From: JAIRVZ01 sp031553415
GTDB taxonomy: Bacteria; Bacteroidota; Bacteroidia; Bacteroidales; Azobacteroidaceae
Assembly: GCA_031553415.1 (NCBI GenBank)
Contig: JAVBLO010000019.1
Coordinates: 1-64,000 of the forward strand
Length of the DNA stretch: 64,000 nucleotides
Direction of reading: 5' to 3'
The notes under the pieces are model-generated. The model saw only the letters and a list, made by a program, of their open reading frames with translations, was not told the origin of the DNA and ran no database searches. This document shows positions 45,441-54,450 of this stretch, piece by piece. Positions within the stretch are counted from its first letter, which is position 1; the number at the start of each line of letters is the position of its first letter. The position numbers were made by a program, and so were the translations under genes.

Positions 45441-48422
45441 ATGCAAAGACTCAAGATATTTTTCCCAATTATATTTTTTTGCCTGAACAGTATCCAAGCC
45501 CAAAATCAGCCGGATTTATATAAAAAAGCTGATTTGAATAAAATGAACCAATGGGTTGATTCTATTTTCAACAAAATGACTTTGGATGAAAAAATCGGAC
45601 AGCTTTTCATGGTTGTGGCTGACCCGGGAACCGGAGACTTGAATACAAAAAAGATTATCGGGTATATCAACGAACAAAAAATCGGAGGAATTCTTTTTTC
45701 CAAAGGGACTGTAAAAGAGCAGGCTACCAGCACCAATTTATACCAAAAGGAAAGCAAAATTCCTTTATTGATTTCATTCGACGGAGAATGGGGATTGGCC
45801 ATGAGGTTAGAGAATACTCCCCAATTTCCTAAAAATATCACATTGGGAGCTGTACAAAACAATCGTCTGATATTTAATTATGGAGAAGAAATGGGACGTG
45901 AATGCCGTGAAATGGGTGTCCATATTAATTTTTCTCCTGCATTGGATATCAATACCAATCCGGATAATCCGGTAATAGGATACCGTTCGTTTGGTGAAAT
46001 TCCTCTCATGGTTGCAGAAAAAGGAGAAGCCTACTCTGCCGGCTTGGAAGACCAGGGAATTATTTCCGTAGCCAAACATTTCCCCGGGCATGGAGATACA
46101 TCAGAAGATTCGCACAATACAACGCCTAAAGTCAATAAAAGCCTGGAGCAACTGAAAAATGAAGACTTATTGCCTTTCAGCCGTTATATCAATTCGGGTT
46201 TTGCAGGTGTGATGTCAGGTCACTTAACTGTTCCTGCCTTAGATAATAAAACAGGTAAGCCAACTTCACTGTCTCCTGTAATTGTTACTGATTTATTGCA
46301 GAAACAGATGAATTTCGGCGGACTTGCCATTACCGATGCTTTGGTAATGAAAGGAGCCTCAGCCGGCACGGAAAGTGTTTGTGTGGATGCGTTGCTGGCA
46401 GGCAATGATATATTGTTAAGTCCGGCCAACCCGATTTCAGAATTCGGTGCCGTTAAGAGAGCTGTCCAGGGAGGAACAATCAGCCTGCAAATGGTAAACG
46501 AAAAGTGCCGGAAAATTTTAAGCTATAAGTATATTGCCGGATTAAATAAATATAAACCTATAAATCTGAAGGGTTTAAGCGCCAGGATCGATACTGAATA
46601 TTCCCGGTGGCTAATCAGTAAATTAAGTGATGAAGCGATCACTTTATTGAAAAACGACAACTCATCTGTTCCTGTTAAATATCTGGAAAATAAAAAAATA
46701 GCAGTGCTTTCCATTGGGGATTCCGGCGTAACGGATTTTCAAAAAATGATTGCGAATTATAAACAAGTTGATTTTTTTAATATTCCCCGCAATGCAACAG
46801 ATGCAACAGTTAACAGGATATTTCAGAGTTTATCTAAATATAATCTGATTATTTGTGGCATTCATCATCATAAGCTAACCGATTATCCACAACTGCAAAA
46901 GTTATCGAAAGAGAAAGAAGTCCACCTCTGTTTTTTTGCCACACCTTATATCATGTCTAAATTCCAGCAAAGCATAATCAATGCTAAGGTCGTTGTTTGC
47001 GGATATGAAAACTTACAGGACATACAAAAATCCGCAGCACAGGTAATCATGGGTGGGATTCCAGCCAAAGGGAAATTTCCGGTAAGCATACCCGGTTTAT
47101 TTAATGCCGGAGATGGTTTGGAAACTTCAAAAACGCGGTTGGCTTACCAATATCCGATGGGAGTAAAACTTTCGGAGTATAAATTAAATGAAATTGATAA
47201 TATTGTACAGGAAGGACTAAAAAACAAAGCATTCCCCGGATGCCAGGTTTTAGTAGCGAAAAATGGCGCTGTGGTTTACAAAAAATCATTCGGTTATTTC
47301 GATTTCGCACGGACTCATGCTGTTCAGGATTCCGACATATACGATTTGGCCTCAGTTACCAAAGCCACGGCAACTCTTCCGTCCATTATGAAGTTGTATG
47401 ACGAAAAAAAATTAAAGTTGAATGACCATTTAAGCGCTTATATCCCCCAATTAAACGGTACTGATAAAGAAGATATCACTATCCGCCAGGCTCTATTTCA
47501 TGAATCCGGATTGGCATCTTTTCTTCCATTTTATAGATTAGCCATCGACCCCAACAGTTACACAGGCTCTTTATATTCTTCCAAAAGGGATGCAACTTAC
47601 CGGATTCAGTATGATGACAATACATACGTCCGCACTGATTTTGAGTACAACAAAGAATGGGTATCACAAGTTGCAAAACCGGGATACTCCCTCCAGGTCG
47701 GCAAACGTTTTTTCCTGAAAGATGGTTTTCCAGATTTAATTATAAAAGAAATTGCAGACTCAAAACTGAAAAAAACAGGCTCATACCTTTATAGTGATCT
47801 TAATTTTATGTTGCTGAAAGAAGCCGTCGAAAAAATATCCAAAATGTCATTAGATAAATTTTTGGAAATAAGTTTCTTTGCCCCATTAGGAGCTGATTTG
47901 ACAGGATTTAAGCCGTTGCAAAAATTCGATACCTTACGCATTGCTCCTACCGAAGACGACCAATTCCTGCGCAACCAGCTTTTAATAGGTTTTCCTGACG
48001 ACGAAGCTGCTGCATTTATGGGTGGAGTTTCGGGAAATGCAGGATTGTTTTCAAACGCCAACGATCTGGCCAAATTATTCCAAATGCTTTTAAATAAAGG
48101 TATTTATGGGGAAGACCGGTTTTTGAGTGTTGAAACCTGCAAGTTATTTATGGAGACAAAAAGTCCGAACAGTCGCCGCGGATTGGGATTTGACAAACCG
48201 GAACCTCAAAACGGGAAATCCAGTCCGACAGGAAACCTGGCTTCCGCTTCAACTATAGGGCATACCGGATTTACCGGCACCTGTTTTTGGATTGACCCTG
48301 ATAACCAGCTGATTTATATTTTCTTGTCCAACAGGGTTTATCCTTCGCGCACCAACAGACAACTGATGCAAATGGAGATCCGTTCAAGGATACAAGATGT
48401 TATTTACAACTCAATGAAGTAA
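45441..48422 (+). CDS. GH3 beta-N-acetylhexosaminidase-like domain fused to serine beta-lactamase-like domain
   Basis: A 993-residue protein with a signal peptide (SIQAQN). Residues ~35-590 are GH3 with the NagZ-type motif KHFPGHGDTSEDSH (catalytic Asp-His dyad region) and a nucleophile region GGLAITDALVMKG. Residues ~595-990 are a class C beta-lactamase/transpeptidase-like serine hydrolase: DLASVTKAT (S-x-x-K), YSDLNFMLL (Y-x-N-like) and GHTGFTG (H-x-G). The fusion is common in Bacteroidota and suggests a periplasmic wall-related or amino-sugar hydrolase. The true substrate of either half is not known. The 3' end overlaps the convergent AraC gene by 12 bases. Confidence 0.88.
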   Translation: MQRLKIFFPIIFFCLNSIQAQNQPDLYKKADLNKMNQWVDSIFNKMTLDEKIGQLFMVVADPGTGDLNTKKIIGYINEQKIGGILFSKGTVKEQATSTNLYQKESKIPLLISFDGEWGLAMRLENTPQFPKNITLGAVQNNRLIFNYGEEMGRECREMGVHINFSPALDINTNPDNPVIGYRSFGEIPLMVAEKGEAYSAGLEDQGIISVAKHFPGHGDTSEDSHNTTPKVNKSLEQLKNEDLLPFSRYINSGFAGVMSGHLTVPALDNKTGKPTSLSPVIVTDLLQKQMNFGGLAITDALVMKGASAGTESVCVDALLAGNDILLSPANPISEFGAVKRAVQGGTISLQMVNEKCRKILSYKYIAGLNKYKPINLKGLSARIDTEYSRWLISKLSDEAITLLKNDNSSVPVKYLENKKIAVLSIGDSGVTDFQKMIANYKQVDFFNIPRNATDATVNRIFQSLSKYNLIICGIHHHKLTDYPQLQKLSKEKEVHLCFFATPYIMSKFQQSIINAKVVVCGYENLQDIQKSAAQVIMGGIPAKGKFPVSIPGLFNAGDGLETSKTRLAYQYPMGVKLSEYKLNEIDNIVQEGLKNKAFPGCQVLVAKNGAVVYKKSFGYFDFARTHAVQDSDIYDLASVTKATATLPSIMKLYDEKKLKLNDHLSAYIPQLNGTDKEDITIRQALFHESGLASFLPFYRLAIDPNSYTGSLYSSKRDATYRIQYDDNTYVRTDFEYNKEWVSQVAKPGYSLQVGKRFFLKDGFPDLIIKEIADSKLKKTGSYLYSDLNFMLLKEAVEKISKMSLDKFLEISFFAPLGADLTGFKPLQKFDTLRIAPTEDDQFLRNQLLIGFPDDEAAAFMGGVSGNAGLFSNANDLAKLFQMLLNKGIYGEDRFLSVETCKLFMETKSPNSRRGLGFDKPEPQNGKSSPTGNLASASTIGHTGFTGTCFWIDPDNQLIYIFLSNRVYPSRTNRQLMQMEIRSRIQDVIYNSMK

Positions 48423-49319
48423 TTCCCCGCCCTGTGTGAAATTCCTGTAGTTAACCGGAGTTATTTGAACCCGCTGTTTGAAAGTCGTACAAAAATGATC
48501 CGGGTTTTCAAACCCTACATTATAAGCTATTTCTTTGATTGGCAAATCTGTATTGGTAAGTAATTCTTTGCTCTTTTGTATTTTAAGTTCCAATAAATAT
48601 TGATGGGGAGCAAATCCTGTATATTCTTTGAAAATTCTCCTGAACCACGAATAACTCATGGCAACCTGCCGTGCAATTTCCTGAGGATTGATATCTTCCT
48701 GGAAATTTTCCAGCATAATCACTTTGGCTTTATTGATTTGATGGACAACATTCAGTTCTTCAAAAGAAGCATGCCTGTTCAAAGAATACGCAATACCCAG
48801 CAGATGATTGACAACTCCTGCCAACATTTGTTGGAACCCTGTTTTTTGTTCCTTGGCTGTTGTAATAGCCTGTTTGTATAAGTGAACAGTTTCTTCATTT
48901 ACTCCAATGTTGAATACTGGTTTTTGTTTGCTGAAGAAGCCATTTTCGCACCTGTAATCCATATTTACACCTTTAAACCCAATCCAGTATTCATCCCATC
49001 CCGATTCATTTTCAGGATAATAGTTATGCCACTCCCCGGGAAAAAGCAGGAACATATTTCCCTCTTTGATATTCATTCGCTTGCAATTGGAGGAAATAAA
49101 AGTTCCTTTACCTCTCGTAATGTATAATAACTGGTATTCATTCAGGATTCTCCCTTTTTCAATGCTGAAAAGATAACGGGTGGGATGATGTTGCGGCGGG
49201 TAAACAGATTCCGGATCAATATGTTGAAAACCGACAGAACTGGCGGTTAATCCCCATAAAATATCCTGCTCATTTTCTAATAAATACTTGATTAGAGATT
49301 CATTGTTTCTATCAATCAT
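48411..49319 (-). CDS. rhaR: AraC-family regulator, probable rhamnose activator
   Basis: A 302-residue protein. The N-terminal half is a cupin-like effector-binding domain (LLYITRGKGTFISSNCKRM, LLFPGEWHNYYPENES). The C-terminal ~100 residues hold the two AraC helix-turn-helix motifs (NPQEIARQVAMSYSWFRRIF, LPIKEIAYNVGFENPDHFCT). It is divergent from rhaB with a 179-base gap. B. thetaiotaomicron has an AraC-type RhaR controlling the same gene set, so a rhamnose-sensing activator is the best reading. The symbol is given on context, not on sequence alone. Confidence 0.8.
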   Translation of the reverse strand: MIDRNNESLIKYLLENEQDILWGLTASSVGFQHIDPESVYPPQHHPTRYLFSIEKGRILNEYQLLYITRGKGTFISSNCKRMNIKEGNMFLLFPGEWHNYYPENESGWDEYWIGFKGVNMDYRCENGFFSKQKPVFNIGVNEETVHLYKQAITTAKEQKTGFQQMLAGVVNHLLGIAYSLNRHASFEELNVVHQINKAKVIMLENFQEDINPQEIARQVAMSYSWFRRIFKEYTGFAPHQYLLELKIQKSKELLTNTDLPIKEIAYNVGFENPDHFCTTFKQRVQITPVNYRNFTQGGELLH

Positions 49320-49384
49320 TTTTTGTAGTATTAAATCTGATAATTATGGAACAAATATATAAATAGTTAATCATCAAAACAATA

Positions 49385-49476
49385 CATTTTTTGAAAAACA
49401 AAATCAAGTACTGTCATTTTTGAAAGTACTCAAATCATTTTTACAAGTAAGAGCGGATTTTATCACCCTATTTTTG
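49385..49476 (+). promoter_or_regulatory. rhaB promoter region with repeated CATTTTT(T)GAAA sites
   Basis: CATTTTTTGAAA at 49385-49396 and CATTTTTGAAA at 49415-49425 are direct repeats 30 bases apart; a partial third copy (CATTTTTAC) starts at 49436. A -7-like TATTTTTG lies at 49469-49476, 23 bases before the rhaB start. The repeats are candidate half-sites for the divergent AraC protein. Confidence 0.45.
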
Positions 49477-49498
49477 TCACAAATTAGAATAATACCTC

Positions 49499-50980
49499 AT
49501 GAAAACACATCATTTCTTTGCATTTGATTTAGGTGCTACCAGTGGCCGCTCTATTCTTGCGACCTTGCAGGATGGCAAAATTACATTGAAAGAACTTACC
49601 CGCTTTCCTAATAACATCCTTCGTATCGGTGATAAATATTACTGGAATATTTACTTTTTATTTGAAGAACTGAAAAAGGGATTGGAAACAGTCGTTTCAC
49701 AGCGGATTCAATTAGATTCAATAGGTATAGATACATGGGGAGTAGATTTTGTGTATGTTGCGGAAGATGGCTCGTTCAGCGGACTTCCCCGTGCTTATCG
49801 TGACCCGTATACCGATGGCATACCTGAAGATTATTTCGCCAATGTTTTTTCTAAAAAAGAAGTATACGATTTGACAGGAATTCAAATTATGAATTTCAAT
49901 AGTTTATTTCAATTGTATGCCGCCAAAAAGGAAAATTCATCGGCTTTACTGAATGCCAAAAGCCTGTTGTTTATGCCGGATGCATTGTCTTATTTATTAA
50001 CAGGGAAAAAAGTTTGCGAATACACCATTGCTTCAACATCTCAATTATTGAATCCTTATACAAAGATGATTGAAACAAAATTCCTGGAAAAAACCGATAT
50101 TCCAGCCTCTTTAATACAACCGATCGTGATGCCGGGGGAAATTGTCGGGAATTTATCAGATAGCATAAAAGAAGAATGTAATATAAAAGATGTTCCTGTC
50201 GTTGCTGTGGCAGGACATGATACTGGATCGGCAGTTGCTGCGGTTCCTGCAGAAAATGAAAACTTCGCTTACCTGAGTTCCGGTACCTGGTCGTTAATGG
50301 GAATCGAAGTGAAAAATCCGGTTATCAACGAAAAGAGTTTTGAACTGAATTTTACCAACGAAGGAGGAGTAGAAGGTACTACCCGTTTCCTGAAAAATAT
50401 CACAGGAATGTGGTTGTTGGAACAATGCCGTAAAGAATGGGAACAGCAAGGAACAAAATATACTTATCCTGAAATTGTGGAATTATCTCATTCCGTGGAA
50501 GAATTTCAAATACTTATCGACCCTGATTATCCGGGGTTCACCAATCCTGCAAGTATGACGAAAGCCATTGCGGATTATTGCAAAGCAACCAATCAGAAAT
50601 TACCCACTACTCATGCAGAGTATATCCGTTGCATTTTCGACAGTCTGGCTTTGAAATATAAATATGTATTGGATTGCCTTCAAAGTGTTGCACCTTTCAA
50701 AATCGAAAAATTGCATGTTATCGGTGGCGGTTCACAAAATAAATTATTGAACCAATTAACAGCCAATGCAATAGGGATTCCTGTGGTGGCAGGTCCGGCG
50801 GAAGCGACTGCTATTGGCAATGTAATGATGCAGGCCAAAGGATTGGGCATTGTTAAATCGTTAAATGAAATGCGTGCGATTATTCGTAATTCGGTTTCTC
50901 CTGAAATCTTTTATCCAGAAAATAAGCTGTCAAAAGATGAGGCATATAATAAATTCATATCAATAATGGGAACGATTTGA
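49499..50980 (+). CDS. rhaB: Rhamnulokinase
   Basis: A 493-residue FGGY-type sugar kinase. The ATP/phosphate motif FDLGATSGRSI opens the protein. IGIDTWGVDFV, VVAVAGHDTGSAVAA, YLSSGTWSLMGIE and the C-terminal HVIGGGSQNKLLNQLTANA are all family signatures. It phosphorylates L-rhamnulose to rhamnulose-1-phosphate in the cytoplasm. It is first in the rhaB-rhaA-rhaT-rhaD-fucO operon; the gap to rhaA holds a word-repeat palindrome. Confidence 0.94.
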   Translation: MKTHHFFAFDLGATSGRSILATLQDGKITLKELTRFPNNILRIGDKYYWNIYFLFEELKKGLETVVSQRIQLDSIGIDTWGVDFVYVAEDGSFSGLPRAYRDPYTDGIPEDYFANVFSKKEVYDLTGIQIMNFNSLFQLYAAKKENSSALLNAKSLLFMPDALSYLLTGKKVCEYTIASTSQLLNPYTKMIETKFLEKTDIPASLIQPIVMPGEIVGNLSDSIKEECNIKDVPVVAVAGHDTGSAVAAVPAENENFAYLSSGTWSLMGIEVKNPVINEKSFELNFTNEGGVEGTTRFLKNITGMWLLEQCRKEWEQQGTKYTYPEIVELSHSVEEFQILIDPDYPGFTNPASMTKAIADYCKATNQKLPTTHAEYIRCIFDSLALKYKYVLDCLQSVAPFKIEKLHVIGGGSQNKLLNQLTANAIGIPVVAGPAEATAIGNVMMQAKGLGIVKSLNEMRAIIRNSVSPEIFYPENKLSKDEAYNKFISIMGTI

Positions 50981-50990
50981 GCTATTTTTC

Positions 50991-51071
50991 GACAGGATTT
51001 ACGGGATTTATAGGATTTTAGGAAATCTTCACCTCAGAGCGGTTAATCCTGTAAATCTTGTTAATCCTGTC
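50991..51071 (+). repeat. Word-repeat palindrome H between rhaB and rhaA
   Basis: The left arm (50991-51020) is GACAGGATTTACGGGATTT followed by ATAGGATTTTA. The right arm (51045-51071) is AATCCTGTAAATCTTG then TTAATCCTGTC, the imperfect reverse complement. The ~24-base loop shows no reading frame. The rest of 50981-51152 has no gene. Confidence 0.75.
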
Positions 51072-51152
51072 AAAAAAAACATTCAAATAGGGCCCGAATT
51101 GAATCAAAATTCATAATTCCAAATGACTTTTAAATATAAATTATAATCAATC

Positions 51153-52412
51153 ATGAAAAAAACAGAATCAGTTCAAAAATCGTATGACATAGCCAAAGAG
51201 CGCTATGCTGCTGTTGGTGTAAATGTTGATAAAGCTTTAGAAGAACTTCAAAAAATTTCTATCTCCATTCATTGTTGGCAATCTGATGATGTGACCGGCT
51301 TTGAAAACTTAGGAAATATGGGTGGCGGTGGAATCCAGGCAACCGGAAATTATCCGGGGAAAGCCCGCAATATGGAAGAAATCCGCCAGGATATTGAAAG
51401 AGTATTAACCTTGGTTGGCGGTAGCCACCGCTTGAATTTGCATGCCATTTATGGTGATTTCGGAGGAAAAATAGTAGACCGTGACCAGGTGGAAACTTCT
51501 CATTTTACAAGCTGGATGCAATGGGCAAAAGAAAAAGGTTTGAAACTTGATTTTAACTCCACTTCTTTCGGACATCCCAAAAGCGGAGATTTGACGTTAG
51601 CCAATCCCGATAAAGCTATCCGTGACTTCTGGATTGAACATACCAAACGTTGCCGGGCCATTTCCGAAGACATTGGTCAATTCCAAAATGACCCTTGTAT
51701 CATGAATCTTTGGATTCACGACGGAATGAAAGACCAAACAGTAAACCGTTACAAATACCGCCAGATACTGGAACAATCACTGGACACAATCTTCGAAAAA
51801 GATTACAAAAACATGAAAGATTGTATCGAAGCTAAATTATTTGGTATCGGTCTGGAAAGTTATACTGTCGGTTCTTATGATTTTTATCTGGGATATGGCG
51901 CAAAAAAACAAAAAATCGTAACATTGGATACAGGTCACTTCCATTTGACTGAAAGTATTGCCGATAAAATATCCTCTTTACTATTGTTCACTCCTGAAAT
52001 CATGTTGCATGTGAGCCGTCCGATTCGTTGGGATTCCGACCATGTAACTATTCTGAATGATGATGTTACTGATTTGGCAAAAGAAATTGTACGTGCCGAT
52101 GCCCTGAAACGTGTTCATATCGGTCTGGATTATTTCGATGCTTCCATCAATCGTTTAGGCGCTTATGTTATTGGTATTCGTGCTACACAAAAGGCTTTCC
52201 TGCAAGGACTCCTTGAACCGATCGCCAAACTTCGCGACTATGAAACTAACGGACAATATTTCGAACGTTTGGCTTTACTCGAAGAAGCCAAAGGCTTGCC
52301 CTGGAATGCTGTTTGGGATTATTTCTGTCTGAAAAATAATATCGCTGTAGGTGAAGACTATATTGCAGAAGTGCAACAATACGAGAAGGACATAACTTCA
52401 AAACGAAAATAA
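51153..52412 (+). CDS. rhaA: L-rhamnose isomerase
   Basis: A 419-residue protein, the same length as E. coli RhaA. Family sequence is visible throughout: ISIHCWQSDDVTGFEN, GKARNMEEIRQDI, LDFNSTSFGHPKSGDLTL, LWIHDGMKD, ILHVSRPIRWDSDHV-like metal-site region and HIGLDYFDASINRLGAY. It interconverts L-rhamnose and L-rhamnulose using divalent metals. Second gene of the rha operon. Confidence 0.97.
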   Translation: MKKTESVQKSYDIAKERYAAVGVNVDKALEELQKISISIHCWQSDDVTGFENLGNMGGGGIQATGNYPGKARNMEEIRQDIERVLTLVGGSHRLNLHAIYGDFGGKIVDRDQVETSHFTSWMQWAKEKGLKLDFNSTSFGHPKSGDLTLANPDKAIRDFWIEHTKRCRAISEDIGQFQNDPCIMNLWIHDGMKDQTVNRYKYRQILEQSLDTIFEKDYKNMKDCIEAKLFGIGLESYTVGSYDFYLGYGAKKQKIVTLDTGHFHLTESIADKISSLLLFTPEIMLHVSRPIRWDSDHVTILNDDVTDLAKEIVRADALKRVHIGLDYFDASINRLGAYVIGIRATQKAFLQGLLEPIAKLRDYETNGQYFERLALLEEAKGLPWNAVWDYFCLKNNIAVGEDYIAEVQQYEKDITSKRK

Positions 52413-52424
52413 TATGCTAATTAT

Positions 52425-52494
52425 CCAATGTGCCAATATGCCAATTATTAGAGCATTTTCATTGGCATATTGGCATATTGATTCATTGGCACAT
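52425..52494 (+). repeat. Word-repeat palindrome I between rhaA and rhaT
   Basis: The left arm CCAATGTGCCAATATGCCAA (52425 on) faces a right arm of ATTGGCATATTGGCATATT and CATTGGCACAT (52461-52494). The loop contains GAGCATTTTC. A reading frame upstream of rhaT (from 52430) exists only because the repeat lacks stops in that frame. The same words recur one gene later in element J. Confidence 0.8.
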
Positions 52495-52501
52495 TTGTAT
52501 T

Positions 52502-53548
52502 ATGAACACAATTGTTGGTTTATTAATAATTGCAATCGGCAGCTTCGGACAATCCAGTTCGTATGTGCCGATTAAGAAAGTGAAAGATTGGTCATGGGAA
52601 AGCTTCTGGCTTACGCAGGGAGTTTTTGCATGGCTGATTTTCCCATTGTCAGGAGCTTTGCTGGCGATTCCTGCGGGACATTCTTTATTTGAATTTTATT
52701 CGACTGCCTGTGATGATATCTGGAAAAGTATAGGATATGGCATTCTTTGGGGAATCGGAGGTTTAACATTTGGACTGAGCATGCGTTATTTGGGAATCGC
52801 TTTGGGACAATCGCTGGCACTGGGAACTTGCTCTGCCTTTGGAACTATTATTCCTGCGTTATTGAAAGGAGAAAACCTGTTTGAAGGCAATGGCTTGATT
52901 TTGCTTATCGGTGTATGCATTGCCATTGCAGGTATTGCAGTGATAGGTTATGCCGGTTCGTTGAAATCCAAAAATATGTCGGAAGAAGAAAAAAAGAAAG
53001 CGGTGAAAGACTTTGCTTTGAAAAAAGGACTTTTAATTGCTTTATTAGCCGGTGCGATGAGTGCTTGCTTCAACCTTGGACTTGAATCCGGCGCTTCTAT
53101 CAAAACAAATTTGATTGCATCCGGAGCCAGGGAATTATTGGTGTTAAATCCTGTTATTTTACTGGTAACTTTTGGAGGATTTATTACCAATGCAATCTAT
53201 TGTCTCTTCCAGAATTATAAAAACAAAACATTTACAGATTATACAAAAGCACCGGGAAGCATCTGGATAAACAATTTATTGTTCTGTGCATTAGCCGGAT
53301 TGCTATGGTATTCACAGTTCTTCGGATTAGGAGTCGGACAAAGCTTCTTCGAGAAAGGCAGTGTTATGATGGCATTTTCCTGGAGTATCTTAATGTCATT
53401 GAACGTTTTGTTCAGTAATTTCTGGGGAATTGCATTAAAAGAATGGAAAGGTGCCGGACAAAAGACTATCTTTGTTCTCATTACCGGGCTAATTATTTTA
53501 ATAATTTCCGTAATTTTTCCACAGTTAATAAATGAATGTGCCAATTAG
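52502..53548 (+). CDS. rhaT: L-rhamnose/proton symporter
   Basis: A 348-residue protein with ten membrane helices, close to the 344 residues of E. coli RhaT. The start is ATG 52502 (MNTIVGLLIIAIGSFGQSSS). The in-frame extension to 52430 is translated repeat DNA, rich in His and Ile, and is rejected. Family features include SSYVPIKKVKDWSWE and WGIGGLTFGLSMRYLG. It imports L-rhamnose with protons across the inner membrane. The last codons (NECAN-stop) coincide with the TGTGCCAATTAG word of the following repeat element. Confidence 0.93.
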   Translation: MNTIVGLLIIAIGSFGQSSSYVPIKKVKDWSWESFWLTQGVFAWLIFPLSGALLAIPAGHSLFEFYSTACDDIWKSIGYGILWGIGGLTFGLSMRYLGIALGQSLALGTCSAFGTIIPALLKGENLFEGNGLILLIGVCIAIAGIAVIGYAGSLKSKNMSEEEKKKAVKDFALKKGLLIALLAGAMSACFNLGLESGASIKTNLIASGARELLVLNPVILLVTFGGFITNAIYCLFQNYKNKTFTDYTKAPGSIWINNLLFCALAGLLWYSQFFGLGVGQSFFEKGSVMMAFSWSILMSLNVLFSNFWGIALKEWKGAGQKTIFVLITGLIILIISVIFPQLINECAN

Positions 53549-53616
53549 ATAATATGCCAATGTGCCAATTGGCTTACGCGCGCATTTTCATTGGCACATT
53601 AACATATTGGCACATT
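53535..53616 (+). repeat. Word-repeat palindrome J between rhaT and rhaD, overlapping the rhaT 3' end
   Basis: The left part (53535-53572) has AATGTGCCAATTAG, AATATGCCAATGTG and CCAATTGG. The right arm (53590-53616) has ATTGGCACATTAACATATTG and GCACATT. The word and the loop fragment GCATTTTCATTGGCA are shared with element I, 1.1 kb upstream. The first word unit covers the last rhaT codons and its TAG stop. Confidence 0.8.
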
Positions 53617-53629
53617 AAAACATTATAAA

Positions 53630-54439
53630 ATGAAATCAATATTAGAAAATCGTCCCAAACTTGCAAAACAAGTAGCCGAAGTTGCCGAAGTTGCCGGGTA
53701 TTTATGGCAAAAAGGCTGGGCTGAACGCAATGGAGGCAATATTACCGTCAATATTACAAGTGTAATAGATGATGAAATCAGGTCAATGAACCCAATCAGC
53801 GATAATATCCCTATCGGAAGAACATTACCAAACCTGAAAGGTTGTTATTTCTTTTGTAAAGGAACCAACAAACGGATGCGTGATTTAGCCCGTTGGCCAA
53901 TGGAAAATGGGTCTGTTATCCGTATTTCGGAAGATTGCATCTCTTATGTAATTATTGCTGACAATCCCGTAAAGCCTACATCCGAATTAGCATCGCACCT
54001 ATCCATGCATAACTATTTAATAGGAAAAGGCTCTACTTACAAAGCAGCATTACATACCCACCCGATTGATTTGGTTGCCATGACTCATAATCCTGTGTTT
54101 TTAGAAAAGGATGCGCTTACTAACTTACTTTGGAGTATGATACCCGAAACCCGTGCTTTTTGTCCAAGAGGATTGGGAATTATTCCTTATAAAATGCCCA
54201 GTACTTTTGAATTAGCCGATGCAACAATTAAAGAATTGGAAGAGTATGATGTAGTTATGTGGGAAAAACACGGTATTTGCGCTGTCGGAGAAGATATTAT
54301 AGAAGCTTTCGATATGATTGATACGCTTTCAAAGTCAGCTCAGATATATCTTACCGCCAAATCTATGGGTTTCGAACCGGAAGGAACATCCCGGGAGCAA
54401 ATGAATGAACTGAAAGAAGCGTTTAATTTACCGAAATAA
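53630..54439 (+). CDS. rhaD: Rhamnulose-1-phosphate aldolase
   Basis: A 269-residue class II aldolase (E. coli RhaD 274). Zinc-binding histidines are seen in AALHTHPIDLVAMTH, with a third in MWEKHGICAVG; NGGNITVN forms the phosphate site. It splits rhamnulose-1-phosphate into dihydroxyacetone phosphate and L-lactaldehyde. Fourth gene of the operon, 11 bases before fucO. Confidence 0.95.
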   Translation: MKSILENRPKLAKQVAEVAEVAGYLWQKGWAERNGGNITVNITSVIDDEIRSMNPISDNIPIGRTLPNLKGCYFFCKGTNKRMRDLARWPMENGSVIRISEDCISYVIIADNPVKPTSELASHLSMHNYLIGKGSTYKAALHTHPIDLVAMTHNPVFLEKDALTNLLWSMIPETRAFCPRGLGIIPYKMPSTFELADATIKELEEYDVVMWEKHGICAVGEDIIEAFDMIDTLSKSAQIYLTAKSMGFEPEGTSREQMNELKEAFNLPK

Positions 54440-54450
54440 TTTTTAAAACT

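Noticed and set aside
52430..52501. 24-residue N-terminal extension of RhaT
   Set aside because: It is translated word-repeat DNA (His/Ile-rich); the RhaT family start fits ATG 52502.
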